From: Comamonadaceae bacterium
Lineage (GTDB): Bacteria > Pseudomonadota > Gammaproteobacteria > Burkholderiales > Burkholderiaceae_C
Direction of reading: 5' to 3'
NCBI GenBank assembly: GCA_947479935.1
Contig: CANKBG010000005.1
Span: 34,463-98,462, forward strand
DNA length: 64,000 nucleotides
Shown: in pieces, positions 63,383-64,000 of the stretch
Numbering within the stretch: the first letter of the stretch is position 1
Layout: every line of letters starts with the position of its first letter
Notes under the pieces: model-generated
What the model saw: only the letters and a program-made list of their open reading frames with translations
Told to the model about the DNA's origin: nothing
Database searches by the model: none
Program-made: the position numbers and the translations under genes

Positions 63383-63916
63383 ATGAAAAAACTCTTTTTA
63401 AGTTTGGGCAGTTTGGCACTAACTACCTTGTCATTTGCACAACCCGCCATGTGGGGTACGCCTGTAGCGCCACGACCTGAGAGCGAAGCTTTGGCTCAGT
63501 CTGTGCCCATAGCCGATGTACACATGCATTTCAACCTAAGGGGGCAACAAACGGTTGAACAGATGTTGCAACGCATGCAGACCGGCAATGTTCGGTGGGG
63601 TGGCGGTGTTGGAGATTACGCCGGTGATATGCAAGCAGCATTGGGTGATAGATATATTCCCGCTATTGGACAGACTGAATTCACAAAAGTGTTGATGTCC
63701 AGCGGTGAAAAAGGGCTGCAGAACATAGAGCATCCTGTGTTTGTAGAGTTCTTTAAAGAAGCCGAAGTACTGATGGCATCTGGCAAAGCTCGTGGCTTTG
63801 GCGAGATACATATTGACAACAAGACCACTACAAGTTTCAACGATCCATTTGGTAGGTCAATTCCGTTGGAAAGCCCCGTGGTGAAGCGCATGGGGGGTGT
63901 ACTGAATTTTGTGTAA
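63383..63916 (+). pseudogene. Secreted amidohydrolase, truncated at the 3' end by an insertion
   Basis: 177 residues: a signal peptide (MKKLFLSLGSLALTTLSFA), then the start of an amidohydrolase-2 barrel with the metal motif IADVHMHFN near residue 45 and a KARGFGEIHIDN strand. Such proteins are about 300 residues, and the coding sequence stops abruptly after SPVVKRMGG. The stop codon TAA lies within GAATTTTGTGTAAAC, which looks like the terminal repeat of an IS256-type element. The gene therefore seems to be cut by the insertion. Any remainder would lie beyond the window. Confidence 0.7.
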
Positions 63917-64000
63917 ACGGTCTAATGGCGGGTAACCGTCGAATTTCCAGGAGTGGATATGACCTTAAACACAAAGAAAGCAGTACCCAAAGATCTCATC
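63895..64000. mobile_element. Probable left end of an IS256-type insertion sequence
   Basis: GGGTGTACTGAATTTTGTGTAAAC begins at the point where the amidohydrolase frame loses family similarity, followed by a short leader and a transposase-like start. TTTACACAAAATT-type ends are typical of IS256-family elements (recalled). The right end is outside the window, so boundaries are approximate. Confidence 0.5.
63959..64000 (+). CDS. Start of probable transposase (partial)
   Basis: ATG at 63959 after CCAGGAGTGGAT; only 14 codons are visible (MTLNTKKAVPKDLI). The KKAVPKDLI string resembles N-termini of IS256/mutator transposases. The rest is beyond the window edge, so the family call is tentative. 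Confidence 0.5.
   Translation, partial: MTLNTKKAVPKDLI

Noticed and set aside
1-64000. CRISPR arrays, rRNA and tRNA genes
   Set aside because: No regularly spaced repeats, rRNA stretches or tRNA-like cloverleaf sequences were recognised by eye; a covariance-model scan would be needed to exclude a tRNA completely.

Overview
The window looks like chromosomal DNA of a freshwater-type betaproteobacterium in the Comamonadaceae (Limnohabitans/Rhodoferax-like). The basis is gene order and protein style: yqgE-ruvX-pyrR-pyrB-pyrC', dusB-fis-purH, ubiH-like/dsbC/DUF3429/M61, three Bug-type solute-binding proteins, and a DUF4212/TIGR03648-type sodium:solute symporter pair. This assignment is inferred from recognition, not from a search. 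No rRNA, tRNA or CRISPR array was seen. Start codons were re-chosen where the ORF track runs upstream of the real gene. Many neighbouring genes overlap by 4 nt (ATGA, GTGA or TTGA).

Layout. 1-3.3 kb: pyrimidine operon on the minus strand, ending in a dihydroorotase homologue that has lost its metal-binding HxH. 3.3-10.1 kb: photolyase, a short rubredoxin missing from the ORF track, a divergent ThiD-like kinase overlapping hemL, then purH-fis-dusB. 10.2-17.8 kb: membrane proteins, ychF, a MobA-like nucleotidyltransferase, and a UbiH-like/DsbC/DUF3429/M61 run. 17.8-21.3 kb: phenylacetate-type genes paaK-paaI-paaG divergent from an enoyl-CoA hydratase across a TetR/PaaR-like palindrome. 21.3-26.7 kb: MATE exporter, asparaginase, FGE-fold protein, cupin, a BrnTA toxin-antitoxin pair, a His-rich secreted protein and a lipobox-bearing methyltransferase. 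26.8-34.5 kb: two Tat-signal hydrolases, the first behind a perfect FNR-type site, facing a five-gene operon (aminotransferase, Bug, AtuA-like, AtuA C-terminal protein, Bug). 34.5-38.1 kb: a YdiJ-like FAD/Fe-S dehydrogenase coupled to a GNAT protein.

38.2-43.7 kb is the most unusual part. A minus-strand operon encodes two stand-alone cyclic-nucleotide-binding proteins followed by a protein with the metal ligands of eukaryotic-type class I cyclic nucleotide phosphodiesterases. A Sel1-repeat protein is convergent on one side, and sppA and a CBS-pair protein lie on the other. This looks like a small, possibly undescribed, cNMP-sensing and degrading module.

44-49.8 kb: small hypothetical proteins, the symporter pair (large subunit with an Ala-rich insertion and an EF-hand-like loop) and a third Bug protein. 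50.1-53.5 kb: a Dlt-like set (adenylating enzyme, carrier protein, MBOAT-like membrane protein) without an adjacent DltD. 53.5-56.1 kb: a leader with a sigma54-like promoter and a 35-residue membrane microprotein, then a 683-residue flagellin carrying an adhesin-like insert. 56.2-61.6 kb: M1 aminopeptidase, class C beta-lactamase-fold hydrolase and AmpG-like MFS transporter. 61.7-64 kb: AT-rich accessory genes (DUF2178-like membrane protein, XRE regulator, GNAT) and an amidohydrolase truncated by what appears to be the left end of an insertion sequence whose transposase starts at the window edge.
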